A stretch of DNA of 64,000 bases, from positions 806,001-870,000 of the forward strand of contig NZ_JOEK01000001.1 in assembly GCF_000719135.1 (NCBI RefSeq). Direction: 5' to 3'. Shown in pieces: positions 1 to 8,963 of this stretch. Both the position numbers and the translations under genes were made by a program. The notes under the pieces are model-generated. The model ran no database searches. It saw only the letters and a list, made by a program, of their open reading frames with translations, and was not told the origin of the DNA. Each line of letters starts with the position of its first letter. Position 1 is the stretch's first letter. The stretch comes from Streptomyces avicenniae. Its GTDB lineage: Bacteria > Actinomycetota > Actinomycetes > Streptomycetales > Streptomycetaceae.

Positions 1-26
1 TTCCGGGACCTGTACGCTGGGCTGCC

Positions 27-695
27 GTGATTCGACGGAGCACGCTGCGGGAGCAACTCGCCGACGCCCTAAGGGAAGAGATCCTGGCCGGGCGGCTCGG
101 CCCCGAGGGCGAGTTCACCGTCCGCGAGATAGCCGAGCACTACGGCGTCTCGGCCACCCCGGTGCGCGAGGCGCTGGTCGATCTGTCCGCGCAGGGCCTG
201 CTCGACGTCGAGCAGCACCGCGGCTTCCGCATCCGCCGCTTCTCGCCCGACGAGTTCCGGCACATGGTCGAGGCGCAGGGCATCGTCAGCGACGGCCTCC
301 TCGCCGCGGGCGCCGTCCTCGACCCCGACCGCGCGAACCCCGAGGCGTTCACCTCGGTACGCCGCCGCGCCGCCGCCGCCCGGCAGGCCGCCACGGCGGG
401 CGACCTCGACATCCTCATCGGCTACGACCTGCGGTTCTGGCGCGAACTCGACGCCCTCGTCGGCAATCCGCACATCGGCGAGTTCCTCGACCGCCTCCGG
501 GTGCGCTGCTGGGCCTTCACCGTCCCGTTCCTGCGCCGCGCCCCCGAACTCACCGCGCACCTGTGGGCGGGGCACCTCGAACTCGCCGACGCCGTCGAGC
601 GCGGCGACCGCGCCGAGACCGAACGCCTCCTCGCGAGCTACCGCGGCCACACCCTCGCGCTGGCCACCCGCCTCGCCGCGCACCCGCGGACCTGA
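27..695 (+). CDS. GntR-family transcriptional regulator with FCD domain
   Basis: 222 aa from a GTG start. Residues about 1-70 form a GntR winged helix (LREQLADALREEILAGRL, then the recognition segment YGVSATPVREALVDL). The rest is an all-helical FCD-type effector domain. FCD regulators are cytosolic dimers that bind small organic acids or sugar acids; the ligand here is unknown. Only 26 bases lie upstream in the window, so a longer N-terminus cannot be excluded. It is on the same strand as the hypothetical gene and purD that follow, but nothing shows that it controls them. Confidence 0.85.
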   Translation: MIRRSTLREQLADALREEILAGRLGPEGEFTVREIAEHYGVSATPVREALVDLSAQGLLDVEQHRGFRIRRFSPDEFRHMVEAQGIVSDGLLAAGAVLDPDRANPEAFTSVRRRAAAARQAATAGDLDILIGYDLRFWRELDALVGNPHIGEFLDRLRVRCWAFTVPFLRRAPELTAHLWAGHLELADAVERGDRAETERLLASYRGHTLALATRLAAHPRT

Positions 696-805
696 CCCGG
701 GCGCCAGGCCCTACCCTGGCCGTAACCGCTCGACACACCGCACCACCCCGTACCGCCCCGCACCCCACCGCGCCCGCGCCCTCGCGACCGAGAGTGAGCC
801 GTTAC

Positions 806-1456
806 ATGGCCTGTGACCTGTGGCTGGTCCCCCTCGTCGATGTGCTGTGCCACAGCCCCGACAACCCGTTCGCCGAGGAACTCGCCGTGTACGACCGGGC
901 TCTCACCGAGGCGGGCGCGCCGCCCGTACCGGTGTACGGCTACGTGCCCGGCATGTCGGGGACGGTCGCGCCCGTCGCGGGGTTCGACTACGCCGCGCTC
1001 CATCTCCTGCGCCGCGCCTACCTCCTGCACCTCAGCGGGCTGCCCGTCACCCCGGTGACCGACCTCGACGGCGACTACCAGCAACTGCTGGAGATGTTCG
1101 AGAGCGCGGCCCAACAGTCGCACCTCGTCTGGCACTTCGACCACGCGGGCGCCTACGTCCCCGTGGACTTCCCGCACCCGCTGGTGAACGAGACGCTGCT
1201 CTCAGGCGGCGGCCCCCTCGGGTCGAGCCACGGCCTCCTGCGCGAACTCGAGACCGTCGCCCCGCTGTTGGGCATCGACCCGCTGAACCCCCCGCCCCCG
1301 CCCGCGCCGCCCGCAGGACCGACCACGCTGGACGAACCGGCCGCCGCGCCCTCCCGCGCCGACGGCCCGTACGCGCGCGAGCGCCACGTCTGGCTCGGCC
1401 TCCACGCGGCGGCGACGCGCAGCCTCGCGCAGGGCTCGATGATCGTCTTCAGCTGA
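806..1456 (+). CDS. Conserved hypothetical protein upstream of purD
   Basis: 216 aa from ATG; a GTG four codons earlier (794) is an equally possible start. The sequence has no signal peptide or membrane segment. It shows a globular N-terminal part rich in aromatic residues and a short proline run near residue 155 (NPPPPPAPPAGP) acting as a linker to a C-terminal helix. I do not recognise a family. It sits about 90 bases before purD on the same strand, so co-transcription with purD is possible. Confidence 0.7.
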   Translation: MACDLWLVPLVDVLCHSPDNPFAEELAVYDRALTEAGAPPVPVYGYVPGMSGTVAPVAGFDYAALHLLRRAYLLHLSGLPVTPVTDLDGDYQQLLEMFESAAQQSHLVWHFDHAGAYVPVDFPHPLVNETLLSGGGPLGSSHGLLRELETVAPLLGIDPLNPPPPPAPPAGPTTLDEPAAAPSRADGPYARERHVWLGLHAAATRSLAQGSMIVFS

Positions 1457-1549
1457 CCGCCCACGGGGCGGCGCGTCCGTCAGCGCCCCGGCCTGCCCTG
1501 AATCACCCGAAAGAGTGACGTCGCTGCTGCCGCCGTTAGGCTGCCCTCT

Positions 1550-2800
1550 GTGAACATCCTCGTCATCGGCGGCGGCGCCCGCGAGCACGCCCTCTGCCAC
1601 GCCCTCTCCGCCGACCCGGCCGTCGGCGAACTCCACTGCGCCCCCGGCAACGCGGGGATCGCCGCCGTCGCCACCACCCACCCGGTGGACGCGCTCGACG
1701 GCGCCGCCGTCGCGGACCTCGCCCGCCGCCTCGGCGCCGGGCTGGTCGTCGTCGGCCCCGAGGCGCCGCTCGTCGCGGGCGTCGCCGACGCCGTACGCGC
1801 CGCCGGTATCCCGGTGTTCGGGCCGTCGGCCGAGGCCGCCCGCCTGGAGGGCAGCAAGGCGTTCGCCAAGGAGATCATGGCCGCCGCCGGGGTCCCCACC
1901 GCGCGGTCGTACGTCTGCGTCACCCCCGCCGAGTCGGACGCGGCACTGACCGCCTTCGGCCCGCCCTACGTCGTCAAGGACGACGGCCTCGCCGCGGGCA
2001 AGGGCGTCGTCGTGACCGGCGACATCGCCGTGGCCCGCGCGCACGCCCGCGGCTGCGACCGCGTCGTCATCGAGGAGTACCTCGATGGCCCCGAGGTCTC
2101 GCTGTTCGCCGTCACCGACGGGGAGACCGTCCTCCCCCTCCAGCCCGCGCAGGACTTCAAGCGCGCCCACGACGACGACGAGGGCCCCAACACCGGCGGC
2201 ATGGGCGCCTACACCCCGCTGCCCTGGGCCGACCCCAAGCTCACGCGGGAAGTCCTCGACACCGTCCTCCAGCCGACCGTGGACGAGATGCGCCGCCGCG
2301 GCACCCCCTTCTCCGGCCTGCTGTACGCCGGGCTCGCGCTGACGTCGCGCGGCATGCGGGTCGTGGAGTTCAACGCGCGCTTCGGCGACCCGGAGACGCA
2401 GGTCGTCCTCGCCCGCCTGCGCACGCCCCTGGCCGGCCTGCTGCACGCCGCCGCCACCGGCACCCTGGCCGACCTGCCGCCACTGCGCTGGAGCGACGGC
2501 GCCGCCGTCACGGTCGTCGTCGCCGCCGAGGGCTACCCCGACGCGCCGCGCGCCGGTGACCCGATCGAGGGACTCGACGAGGTCGCCGCGCAGGACGCCC
2601 CGCACGCGTACGTCCTGCACGCCGGTACGCGCCTGGACGACGCGGGCCGGGTGCTCAGCGCGGGCGGACGCGTCCTGTCCGTCACCGCCACGGGCGACGA
2701 CCTCGCGCAGGCCAGGGAGCGTGCCTACCGCGCCGTCGCCCGCATCCGCCTGACCGGCTCGCACCACCGCACGGACATCGCCGCCCGCGCCGCGCGCTGA
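1550..2800 (+). CDS. purD: Phosphoribosylamine-glycine ligase (GAR synthetase)
   Basis: 416 aa from GTG, the usual family length. It catalyses step 2 of de novo purine synthesis: ATP-dependent joining of 5-phosphoribosylamine and glycine to give GAR. Seen directly: the N-terminal nucleotide-binding start [15 protein letters not shown], an ATP-grasp core with [18 protein letters not shown], the [10 protein letters not shown] segment, and the metal-binding [13 protein letters not shown] motif. First of seven pur genes in this window, all on the + strand but in separate transcription units. Confidence 0.97.
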   Translation: MNILVIGGGAREHALCHALSADPAVGELHCAPGNAGIAAVATTHPVDALDGAAVADLARRLGAGLVVVGPEAPLVAGVADAVRAAGIPVFGPSAEAARLEGSKAFAKEIMAAAGVPTARSYVCVTPAESDAALTAFGPPYVVKDDGLAAGKGVVVTGDIAVARAHARGCDRVVIEEYLDGPEVSLFAVTDGETVLPLQPAQDFKRAHDDDEGPNTGGMGAYTPLPWADPKLTREVLDTVLQPTVDEMRRRGTPFSGLLYAGLALTSRGMRVVEFNARFGDPETQVVLARLRTPLAGLLHAAATGTLADLPPLRWSDGAAVTVVVAAEGYPDAPRAGDPIEGLDEVAAQDAPHAYVLHAGTRLDDAGRVLSAGGRVLSVTATGDDLAQARERAYRAVARIRLTGSHHRTDIAARAAR

Positions 2801-3052
2801 CCCCGGGCCCGCCGCCACCCGCACACCTGGCCTTCCCCAAAGCACCACCATCGAGTGACGTTCCGCTGAGCGACTGACGCGCCCCCTGTGCCCAACTAGG
2901 GTGCGGCGCAGGGTCATTCGGCAATCCTCACAACCGGCCTCGCGGCGTTCGGATCACCGCGCGTTGCGATGTCGGTGGGCGGTGCGACAGTGGGACACAG
3001 GTTCGGTGCGGTCAGGACAGTGGGTGCGGTCGGGACAGCGAAGGGCGAGGGC

Positions 3053-4636
3053 ATGGTGCGGTGTCGGACACGAACACCACGGGCGGGCCGCTCCGCGCGG
3101 GAGCACGCGCTGGCCGTGCTCCGCGTACGGAACGGCGCCCTCGCCCTCGCCCTCCTCCCGGCCGCCGTCGCCGTCGTCCTGTTCGCCACCGGCACCGGCG
3201 CCCCCGCCGTCCGCGCCGTGGTCACGGCGCTGGCCGCCGCGTCGGCCGCGCTCGGCGCGCTGACCGGCGCGCTCATCGCCCGCGCCCGCCCGGCCGTGAC
3301 GCCCACCGTCGCCGTCCCGGAACGCGCCGCCCCCGCGCTGCACCGGCTGATACGCGAGCTGGCCGCCCGGCTCGACGTCCCGGTCCCCGGCGGCATCGCG
3401 CTCACCCCCGACTGCGACAGCTGGCTTGAGGAGCCCACGCGCGGCGCGGCCCCGTCCGCGCCCGTCCTCGTCATCGGCTCGCCGTTCCTGTGGTGGCTGC
3501 GCGTCGCCGAGCTGCGCGCCCTGCTCGCCCCGGTCGTCGCGGGCACGGGCCCCGCCGCCCACCCCGACATCGCCGCGGCCCGCCGCTGCGTCCGCGCCTG
3601 GGACGCGGCTGCCGGCCCCGCCCCCGGGGCCGTACGCCACCCCGCCCGCGCCTACGCGGCGACCGTCGCCCGCGTCCTGCTGCGCCTGACCGGCGCGCAC
3701 GCCGCCGAGATGGAACGCGGCGTCGCCCAGGCCGCCGCCGCCCGCGCCCGCGACGTGGACCAGGCGCTCCGCCAGGCCGCGCAGGAGCAGGTCGGCCTCG
3801 CGTACGCGGGCTGGGACCGGCTGCTCACCCGCGTCGCGCTGCCCGCCTGGCGCATCGGCCGCTGGCCGCGCGGACTCGACGCCGGGGTGGTCGCCGCCCT
3901 CACCGAACTGTCCCGCCGCGACCGGCTCGCCGACTCCCTGGCCACCCGCCTCGACGGCCGCCCCGCGTGCGACCTGCTGGAGGAGCCCGGCGCGATGGAC
4001 GAGGCCGTCTCCCTCCTGGCCGCGCGGCTCTTCCACGGCATACCCGCCCCGGCACCCCCCGCCGACACGGCGCCGCCCGCCGACGACCAGGGCAGTTCGG
4101 GCGGCTGGACGCCCGTGGACTGGTCCGGCTACGCGGACGAGGTCGTGGACCGCATCTGGCGCGACCGCGCCGCCCGGCTCTTCCTCGCCCTGGACGCCAT
4201 CGAGACCCCCACCCTCGCCTGCGCCCTCCAGCGGCTCACCGAGGCCGCCACCCTCGACGGCACCGACGCCCTCGCCGCCCGCCTCAGCGCCGACACCGCG
4301 CGCGCCGAGGCCGCCCACACCGGCGGCGGCTCCCCGCCCGGCACCGCCGTCCTCCCGGCCCCGCCGCCCTGGCACCTGCCCCGCGCCGACCGCGAACTGC
4401 TCGCCGAGCACGTCACGGCCGCCGTCTGCTGCGCCGCCGCCGACACCACGGGCGCCGCCCCCGGCCTCGACTGGCTCGACGGCCCCGTCCTGCTCACGGC
4501 GGGCCAGGGCGGACGCCGCGGCCCCGACCTGGCCACCCCCGTGCAGCGGCTCCTCGACGACGGCGACCCCGGCCCCCTGCGGGACTGGCTGGCCCGCGCC
4601 GGGGTCCGCTCGGACAAGCCCGTCCGGCTCGTCTGA
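3053..4636 (+). CDS. Membrane protein with degenerate M48-peptidase-like domain
   Basis: 527 aa from ATG at 3053, preceded by the purine-rich AAGGGCGAGGGC. An in-frame ATG at 2969 is less convincing. Two hydrophobic segments lie at about residues 25-50 and 55-80. The following part reads like the M48/HtpX fold: a domain start RELAARLDVPVPGGIAL, then LRVAELRALLAPVVAG where a functional member has VDELRAVLAHELGH, and later LSRRDRLADSLATRLDGRP resembling the segment with the third zinc ligand. At the HExxH position (residues 160-164) it reads PVVAG, so zinc peptidase activity is not expected. Assignment to M48 is by pattern only. Role unknown. Confidence 0.65.
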   Translation: MVRCRTRTPRAGRSAREHALAVLRVRNGALALALLPAAVAVVLFATGTGAPAVRAVVTALAAASAALGALTGALIARARPAVTPTVAVPERAAPALHRLIRELAARLDVPVPGGIALTPDCDSWLEEPTRGAAPSAPVLVIGSPFLWWLRVAELRALLAPVVAGTGPAAHPDIAAARRCVRAWDAAAGPAPGAVRHPARAYAATVARVLLRLTGAHAAEMERGVAQAAAARARDVDQALRQAAQEQVGLAYAGWDRLLTRVALPAWRIGRWPRGLDAGVVAALTELSRRDRLADSLATRLDGRPACDLLEEPGAMDEAVSLLAARLFHGIPAPAPPADTAPPADDQGSSGGWTPVDWSGYADEVVDRIWRDRAARLFLALDAIETPTLACALQRLTEAATLDGTDALAARLSADTARAEAAHTGGGSPPGTAVLPAPPPWHLPRADRELLAEHVTAAVCCAAADTTGAAPGLDWLDGPVLLTAGQGGRRGPDLATPVQRLLDDGDPGPLRDWLARAGVRSDKPVRLV

Positions 4637-4834
4637 CCCGGCCCCCGACAGACGTCGAAACGTCCGCCATTTCTGGCTGATTTCCGTCTCGGGAGGGCTC
4701 GACACACTTCACGCTGAGCGCCACTATCAGGCAACCGCCTCCGGTCAACCACGCGAACGAACGGTGATCGGGCGCTTGCCGGATGTGATGTGCTGAGGAC
4801 GGCACGGAACAGGCGGAGGTGCAGGGAGGGGAGC

Positions 4835-6274
4835 TTGAGAGAAGCCACGGAACGCATCCGGCGCTGGGAGTCCGGCGCGCTCGCGCACGCGGTCTCCGAC
4901 CCGTACGGCCAGGGCCCGTTGCCCTGGCTGCGGGGCAACGGCCACTACCGCCCCAGCGCGCACGCCGTCCCCGGCAGGCCCGCGGGGCCCGACACCGCCG
5001 ACGACGTGAACTGCCAGATCAAGGGCTTCGTCTCGGACGGCGCGGTCGCGCCGGGCGACCCCCTCGACTTCCGCGTGACGGTCAACCCGCCGCAGGAATT
5101 CACCATCGACATCTACCGCATCGGCCACTTCGACGGCGCCGGGGCCCGTCTCCTCCTGCGCAGCCCCAAGCTGATGGGCATCCGCCAGCCGCCCCCGATG
5201 GTCGCCGGACGCGCCGTGTCCTGCCACCACTGGTGGCTGTCCTGGCGCACGCAGGTGCCCGCCGACTGGCAGCCGGGCGCGTATGTTGCCGTACTCACGA
5301 CGGCGGACGGCCGTTTCCGGTCCCATGTGCCGTTCACCGTGCGGGACGACCGCCCCGCCGACCTGCTCCTCGTGCTGCCCGACGTCACCTGGCAGGCGTA
5401 CAACCTCTTCCCCGAGGACGGCCGCCACGGCGCCAGCCTCTACCACGCCTGGGAGCCCGGCGGCAGGCTGCTGGGCGAGCCCGACGCGTCCACCGCCGTC
5501 TGCTTCGACCGCCCCTACGCGGGCGCCGGGCTGCCCCTGCACGCGGGCCACGTCTACGACGTCATCCGCTGGGCGGAACGCGAGGGTTACGACCTCGCCT
5601 ACGCCACCGCGCGCGACCTGCACGCGGGCCGCGTCGATCCGGCCCGCTACCGCGGCCTGGTCTTCCCCGGCCACGACGAGTACTGGTCCGTGCCGATGCG
5701 CCAGGCCGCGGAACGCGCCCGCGACGAGGGCACCTCGCTCGTCTTCCTGTCCGCCAACACCATGTACTGGCAGGTCATCCTGGCCCCCCTCCCCGCCGGG
5801 GCCCCCGACCGGCTCCTCACCTGCCGCAAACGCCAGGGCCCCGGCCGCGCCGTCCTGTGGCGCGACCAGGGGCAGCCCGAGCAGACGCTGCTGGGCATCC
5901 AGTACTCCGGCCGCGTCCCGCGCCCCCAGCCCCTGATCGCGCGCAACACCGGCCACTGGCTGTGGCAGGGCACCGGCCTGGCCGAGGGCGAGGAACTGCC
6001 CGGCCTCGTCGCGGGAGAGGCCGACCGCTACTACCCGCGCACCGCCCTGCCCGACCACGACGAACGCGTCCTCCTCGCCCACTCGCCCTACCACGACGAC
6101 TCCGGCGTCCGCCGCCACCAGGAGACGTCGCTCTACCGCGCGCCGAGCGGCGCCTGGGTGTTCGCCTCGGGCACCTTCGCCTGGTCCCCGGCCCTCGGCC
6201 GCCCGGGACACACGGACGAACGGGTCCAGCGCGCGACCGCCAACCTCCTCGACCGCGTCTGCAAGCGCGACTGA
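4835..6274 (+). CDS. N,N-dimethylformamidase beta-subunit-like protein
   Basis: 479 aa from TTG at 4835, chosen because GGAGGGGAG (4825-4833) is directly upstream. A GTG at 4790 in frame has no such site. The protein starts REATERIRRWESGALAHAV. It then carries an Ig-like beta domain (VSDGAVAPGDPLDFRVTVNP, then IDIYRIGHFDGAGARLL) and an alpha/beta domain with GLVFPGHDEYWSVPMRQAAE and SLVFLSANTMYWQV, the signature of the family named after the dimethylformamidase large subunit. No signal peptide is visible. The substrate of the streptomycete members is unknown, and amide hydrolysis is only suggested by family name. Confidence 0.75.
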   Translation: MREATERIRRWESGALAHAVSDPYGQGPLPWLRGNGHYRPSAHAVPGRPAGPDTADDVNCQIKGFVSDGAVAPGDPLDFRVTVNPPQEFTIDIYRIGHFDGAGARLLLRSPKLMGIRQPPPMVAGRAVSCHHWWLSWRTQVPADWQPGAYVAVLTTADGRFRSHVPFTVRDDRPADLLLVLPDVTWQAYNLFPEDGRHGASLYHAWEPGGRLLGEPDASTAVCFDRPYAGAGLPLHAGHVYDVIRWAEREGYDLAYATARDLHAGRVDPARYRGLVFPGHDEYWSVPMRQAAERARDEGTSLVFLSANTMYWQVILAPLPAGAPDRLLTCRKRQGPGRAVLWRDQGQPEQTLLGIQYSGRVPRPQPLIARNTGHWLWQGTGLAEGEELPGLVAGEADRYYPRTALPDHDERVLLAHSPYHDDSGVRRHQETSLYRAPSGAWVFASGTFAWSPALGRPGHTDERVQRATANLLDRVCKRD

Positions 6275-6281
6275 CGGAGAC

Positions 6282-7127
6282 TCAGGAAGCGGCGCGCGTG
6301 CCCGGCGCCATGGCGTACGCCGCCCGCACGAGGTCCGGGCGGCGCCCGTCGTTGAGCTGCCGGTCCCACTGCGCGTCGAGCTGCGCCCGGGTCGCGGGCT
6401 CCGTCCCGGCGGGCAGCAGGTTCCGGTAGCGGCGCTCCTCGCCGAGGAGGACGCGCACGGTCCGCTCGACGACCGGCTCCGGGTCGTACTGCTCGTGCGG
6501 GAAGGCCAGCGCGGCGTGGTCGTGGAGCCGGGCGGCGGGGTCGTCGCGCCATTCCTTCCACGTCTCGAACATGGTGTCGTTGAACCCGGTCAGGAAAGGA
6601 CCCGGATTGATCGTGGCCACCGTGACGCCGAACTCGGCGAGCTCCTGGTCGAGGGCGTCGGCGAACGCCTCCACCGCGTGCTTGGAGGCCGCGTACGCCC
6701 CGGTGAACGGATCGACGGTGAGCCCGGCGACCGAGGACATGAACACGATCCGGCCGCTCCGGCGCGCCGCCATCCGCCGGGCGACGCCCTGCGTGAGCAG
6801 GATCGGCCCGAACACGTTCACCTCGAACTGGCGGCGCAGCCGCTCCTCCGGGATGTCGGCGGTGGCGCCGCCCTCGGAGACGCCCGCGTTGTTGAGCAGG
6901 GCCTCGGCGTCCCACGCCCACGCACGCTCCCGGTCGCCCGCGTCCGTGACGTCCAGCTTCTCCACGCGCAGTTCGACGCCCCGCTCGCGCGCCTCGGCCC
7001 GGACCGCGCTCACCTGGGCGACGATCTCCACGCCCGCGATCACCCGGTGCCCCGCCCCCGCGAGGCGAAGCGCGACCTCCTTGCCGAAGCCGGTGCCCGC
7101 GCCGGTGATGAGGATCGGTCCCGCCAT
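6282..7127 (-). CDS. SDR-family oxidoreductase
   Basis: 281 aa from ATG. A classical short-chain dehydrogenase/reductase: cofactor motif TGAGTGFG at the N-terminus, LLNNAG, and the catalytic Ser and YxxxK (SSVAGLTVDPFTGAYAASK). A C-terminal extension of about 90 residues (DDPAARLHDHAALAFP onward) makes it longer than a minimal SDR. Substrate unknown; most close members are annotated as NAD(P)-dependent oxidoreductases. It is convergent with the dimethylformamidase-like gene, 7 bases apart, and its start faces purC. Confidence 0.9.
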   Translation of the reverse strand: MAGPILITGAGTGFGKEVALRLAGAGHRVIAGVEIVAQVSAVRAEARERGVELRVEKLDVTDAGDRERAWAWDAEALLNNAGVSEGGATADIPEERLRRQFEVNVFGPILLTQGVARRMAARRSGRIVFMSSVAGLTVDPFTGAYAASKHAVEAFADALDQELAEFGVTVATINPGPFLTGFNDTMFETWKEWRDDPAARLHDHAALAFPHEQYDPEPVVERTVRVLLGEERRYRNLLPAGTEPATRAQLDAQWDRQLNDGRRPDLVRAAYAMAPGTRAAS

Positions 7128-7323
7128 GTCGCCTCGCCTCCCTGTACGCGCGGGCCGCCCGGGGCCCGCGCCGCCCGCAGGACGACGGTAGGCCGCCCGT
7201 CACCGCGCCGCCGCCCGCCGCGCGCACCCGGGTGAACGGCGGGCGCGCGGCCGGTCGGGGCCGCTCCGGCGCCTGCGGGAGAATGGGCGGCGCCCCTCAA
7301 CCGCCGAGCCGCCAGGAGGCACC

Positions 7324-8235
7324 GTGCCTGGATTCGTCGAGCAGCCCGAGCCCGTGCAGGTCCCGGGCCTCGTGCACCTGCACACCGGGAAGGTCCGCGA
7401 CCTCTACCGCAACGAGGCCGGCGATCTCGTCATGGTCGCCAGCGACCGCGTCTCCACCTACGACTGGGTGCTGACCACCGGGATCCCCGACAAGGGCCGC
7501 ATCCTCACGCGCCTGTCCCTGTGGTGGTTCGACCAGCTCGCCGATCTCGTGGACAACCACGTGCTGTCCACGGAGCCGCCGCCCGGCGCCCCCGCCGACT
7601 GGGAGGGACGCACCACCGTCTGCCGCGACCTCGACATGATCCCCGTCGAGGCCGTCGCCCGCGGCTACCTCACCGGCTCGGGGCTCGCGGAGTACGAACG
7701 CGACCGCACCGTCTGCGGCCTCGCCCTGCCGCCCGGCCTCAGCGACGGCTCCGAGCTGCCCGCCCCGCTCTTCACCCCCGCCACCAAGGCGGCCGTCGGC
7801 GACCACGACGAGAACGTCTCCTACGAGGAGGTCGCCCGCCTCGTCGGCTCCGACACGGCCACCCAGCTGCGCCAGGCGACCCTGGCCGTCTACGGCCGCG
7901 CCCGCGAGATCGCCCGCGACCGGGGCATCATCCTGGCCGACACGAAGTTCGAGTTCGGCCGCCCCAGGGGCGCGGGCGAGGAGGCGCCGCTCGTCCTCGC
8001 CGACGAGGTGCTGACCCAGGACTCCTCGCGCTTCTGGCGCAAGGACGAGTGGGAGCCGGGCCGCCCGCAACGCTCGTACGACAAGCAGTTCCTCCGCGAC
8101 TGGCTGCGGAACGAGTCCGGTTGGGACCCGACCGGCAGCACCCCGCCGCCCGAACTGCCCGCCGAGATCGTCGAGGCGACGCGCGCCGCCTACACCGAGG
8201 CGTACCGGCTGCTCACCGGGATGCCCTGGGACTGA
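7324..8235 (+). CDS. purC: Phosphoribosylaminoimidazole-succinocarboxamide synthase
   Basis: 303 aa from GTG with AGGAGG about 7 bases upstream. It catalyses the ATP-dependent ligation of CAIR and aspartate to SAICAR, step 8 of purine synthesis. Visible family marks are HTGKVRDLYRN near the N-terminus, VASDRVSTYDWVL, the EAVARGYLTGSG segment, and DTKFEFG followed by LADEVLTQDSSRFW. The length matches the longer, eukaryote-like bacterial SAICAR synthetases common in actinobacteria. A strong hairpin (8244-8268) follows the stop. Confidence 0.97.
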   Translation: MPGFVEQPEPVQVPGLVHLHTGKVRDLYRNEAGDLVMVASDRVSTYDWVLTTGIPDKGRILTRLSLWWFDQLADLVDNHVLSTEPPPGAPADWEGRTTVCRDLDMIPVEAVARGYLTGSGLAEYERDRTVCGLALPPGLSDGSELPAPLFTPATKAAVGDHDENVSYEEVARLVGSDTATQLRQATLAVYGRAREIARDRGIILADTKFEFGRPRGAGEEAPLVLADEVLTQDSSRFWRKDEWEPGRPQRSYDKQFLRDWLRNESGWDPTGSTPPPELPAEIVEATRAAYTEAYRLLTGMPWD

Positions 8236-8243
8236 CGGACTCC

Positions 8244-8268
8244 GGGGCGCACGGCCGCCGTGCGCCCC
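8244..8268 (+). terminator. Hairpin downstream of purC
   Basis: Eleven-base perfect inverted repeat GGGGCGCACGG / CCGTGCGCCCC with a 3-base loop, 9 bases after the purC stop. No U-run follows, as is usual in streptomycetes. Confidence 0.65.
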
Positions 8269-8294
8269 CGGGCCCTTTCCGGGGCGAACATGAC

Positions 8295-8329
8295 GAAGAG
8301 GCCACCTCCCGAGGGGAGATGACCTCTTC
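8295..8329 (-). terminator. Hairpin downstream of the tRNA-Gly pair
   Basis: Interrupted inverted repeat (GAAGAGG / CCTCTTC outside, CTCCC / GGGAG inside) directly after the 3' end of tRNA-Gly(GCC) on the minus strand. Likely its terminator. Confidence 0.5.
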
Positions 8330-8335
8330 CGAACG

Positions 8336-8408
8336 AGCGGACGACGAGATTCGAACTCGCGACCCTCACCTTGGCAAGGTGATGCTCTACCAACTGAGCC
8401 ACGTCCGC
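8336..8408 (-). tRNA. tRNA-Gly(GCC)
   Basis: 73 nt on the minus strand. Acceptor stem GCGGACG/CGTCCGC, D arm GCTC/GAGC with GG in the loop, anticodon stem TCACC/GGTGA with loop TTGCCAA (anticodon GCC), canonical T arm CGAG-TTCGAAT-CTCG, discriminator U, CCA not encoded. It is the downstream partner of tRNA-Gly(UCC), 45 bases away, and the two were probably transcribed together. Confidence 0.95.
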
Positions 8409-8453
8409 AGTGCCCCCACTGTACCCGATCGTCTCGATCGGTCCAGCGGTTGG

Positions 8454-8525
8454 AGCGGGTGACAGGAATCGCACACTGCGCCTCCCCCTTGGAAAGGGGG
8501 TGTTCTACTACTGAACTACACCCGC
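8454..8525 (-). tRNA. Atypical tRNA-Gly(UCC), possibly non-proteogenic
   Basis: 72 nt on the minus strand. Acceptor GCGGGTG/CACCCGC, D stem GTTC/GAAC, anticodon stem CCCCC/GGGGG with loop TTTCCAA (anticodon UCC), discriminator U. Two invariant features are missing. The D loop is AGTAGTA, so G18-G19 is lost. The T region reads CAGTG-TGCGATT-CCTGT, with GTGC in place of GTTC and a T stem that hardly pairs. Acceptor, D and anticodon stems are intact, so this is not random decay. Staphylococcal tRNA-Gly used for cell-wall interpeptides shows the same two changes. It may serve FemX-type glycyl transfer to lipid II; that role is inference. Confidence 0.85.
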
Positions 8526-8633
8526 GCGACCCGGGGTTCGGACCTTTCGGTTCCTTGCCCTTCGGCGTGCTCCAGACTCTAGCCGATCACCTGGGGTGGA
8601 TGGCAAATCGAGGGGCGACGCCCCGGGAGGCGG

Positions 8634-8963
8634 TCAGGCGACGGTGGCGTGCGCCTCGTTGAACGCGTCGTAGACCCGCTTCGGGATGCGTCCCCTGGCG
8701 GGCACGCCGAAGCCGTTGGAGTCGGCCCAGGCGCGTACCGCGCGCGGGTCGGGGGCCACGGCGGTGTGGGTGAAGGTGCGCCCCGAGCGTGACCGCTTGC
8801 GGCCCGCCTCGACGAACGGCGCGAGCGCCGAGCGGAGTTTGGCCGCGTTGCCCGGGCTGAGGTCGATCTCGTACGTCTTCCCGTCGAGCCCGAAGGCGAC
8901 CGTCTCCGACGCCTCCCCGCCGTCGATGTCGTCGGCGAGGGTCACCACTACACGCTGTGCCAC
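8634..8963 (-). CDS. lsrL: Lsr2-family nucleoid protein (LsrL paralogue)
   Basis: 109 aa from ATG, the standard Lsr2 length. The N-terminal oligomerisation part has VVVTLADDIDGGEASETVAF. The C-terminal DNA-binding part ends FGVPARGRIPKRVYDAF, whose RGR is the AT-hook-like element that enters the minor groove of AT-rich DNA. Lsr2 proteins silence AT-rich, horizontally acquired genes. Streptomycetes have Lsr2 and a second copy, LsrL. The location next to purSQL fits LsrL (SCO4076 in S. coelicolor, from memory). Whether this copy silences the low-GC genes in the window is not shown. Confidence 0.93.
   Translation of the reverse strand: MAQRVVVTLADDIDGGEASETVAFGLDGKTYEIDLSPGNAAKLRSALAPFVEAGRKRSRSGRTFTHTAVAPDPRAVRAWADSNGFGVPARGRIPKRVYDAFNEAHATVA

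Noticed and set aside
1202..2917. 571-codon open frame antisense to purD
   Set aside because: Typical antisense frame of very high-GC DNA; low-complexity Gly/Arg/Val composition, no ribosome binding site, and purD is certain on the other strand.
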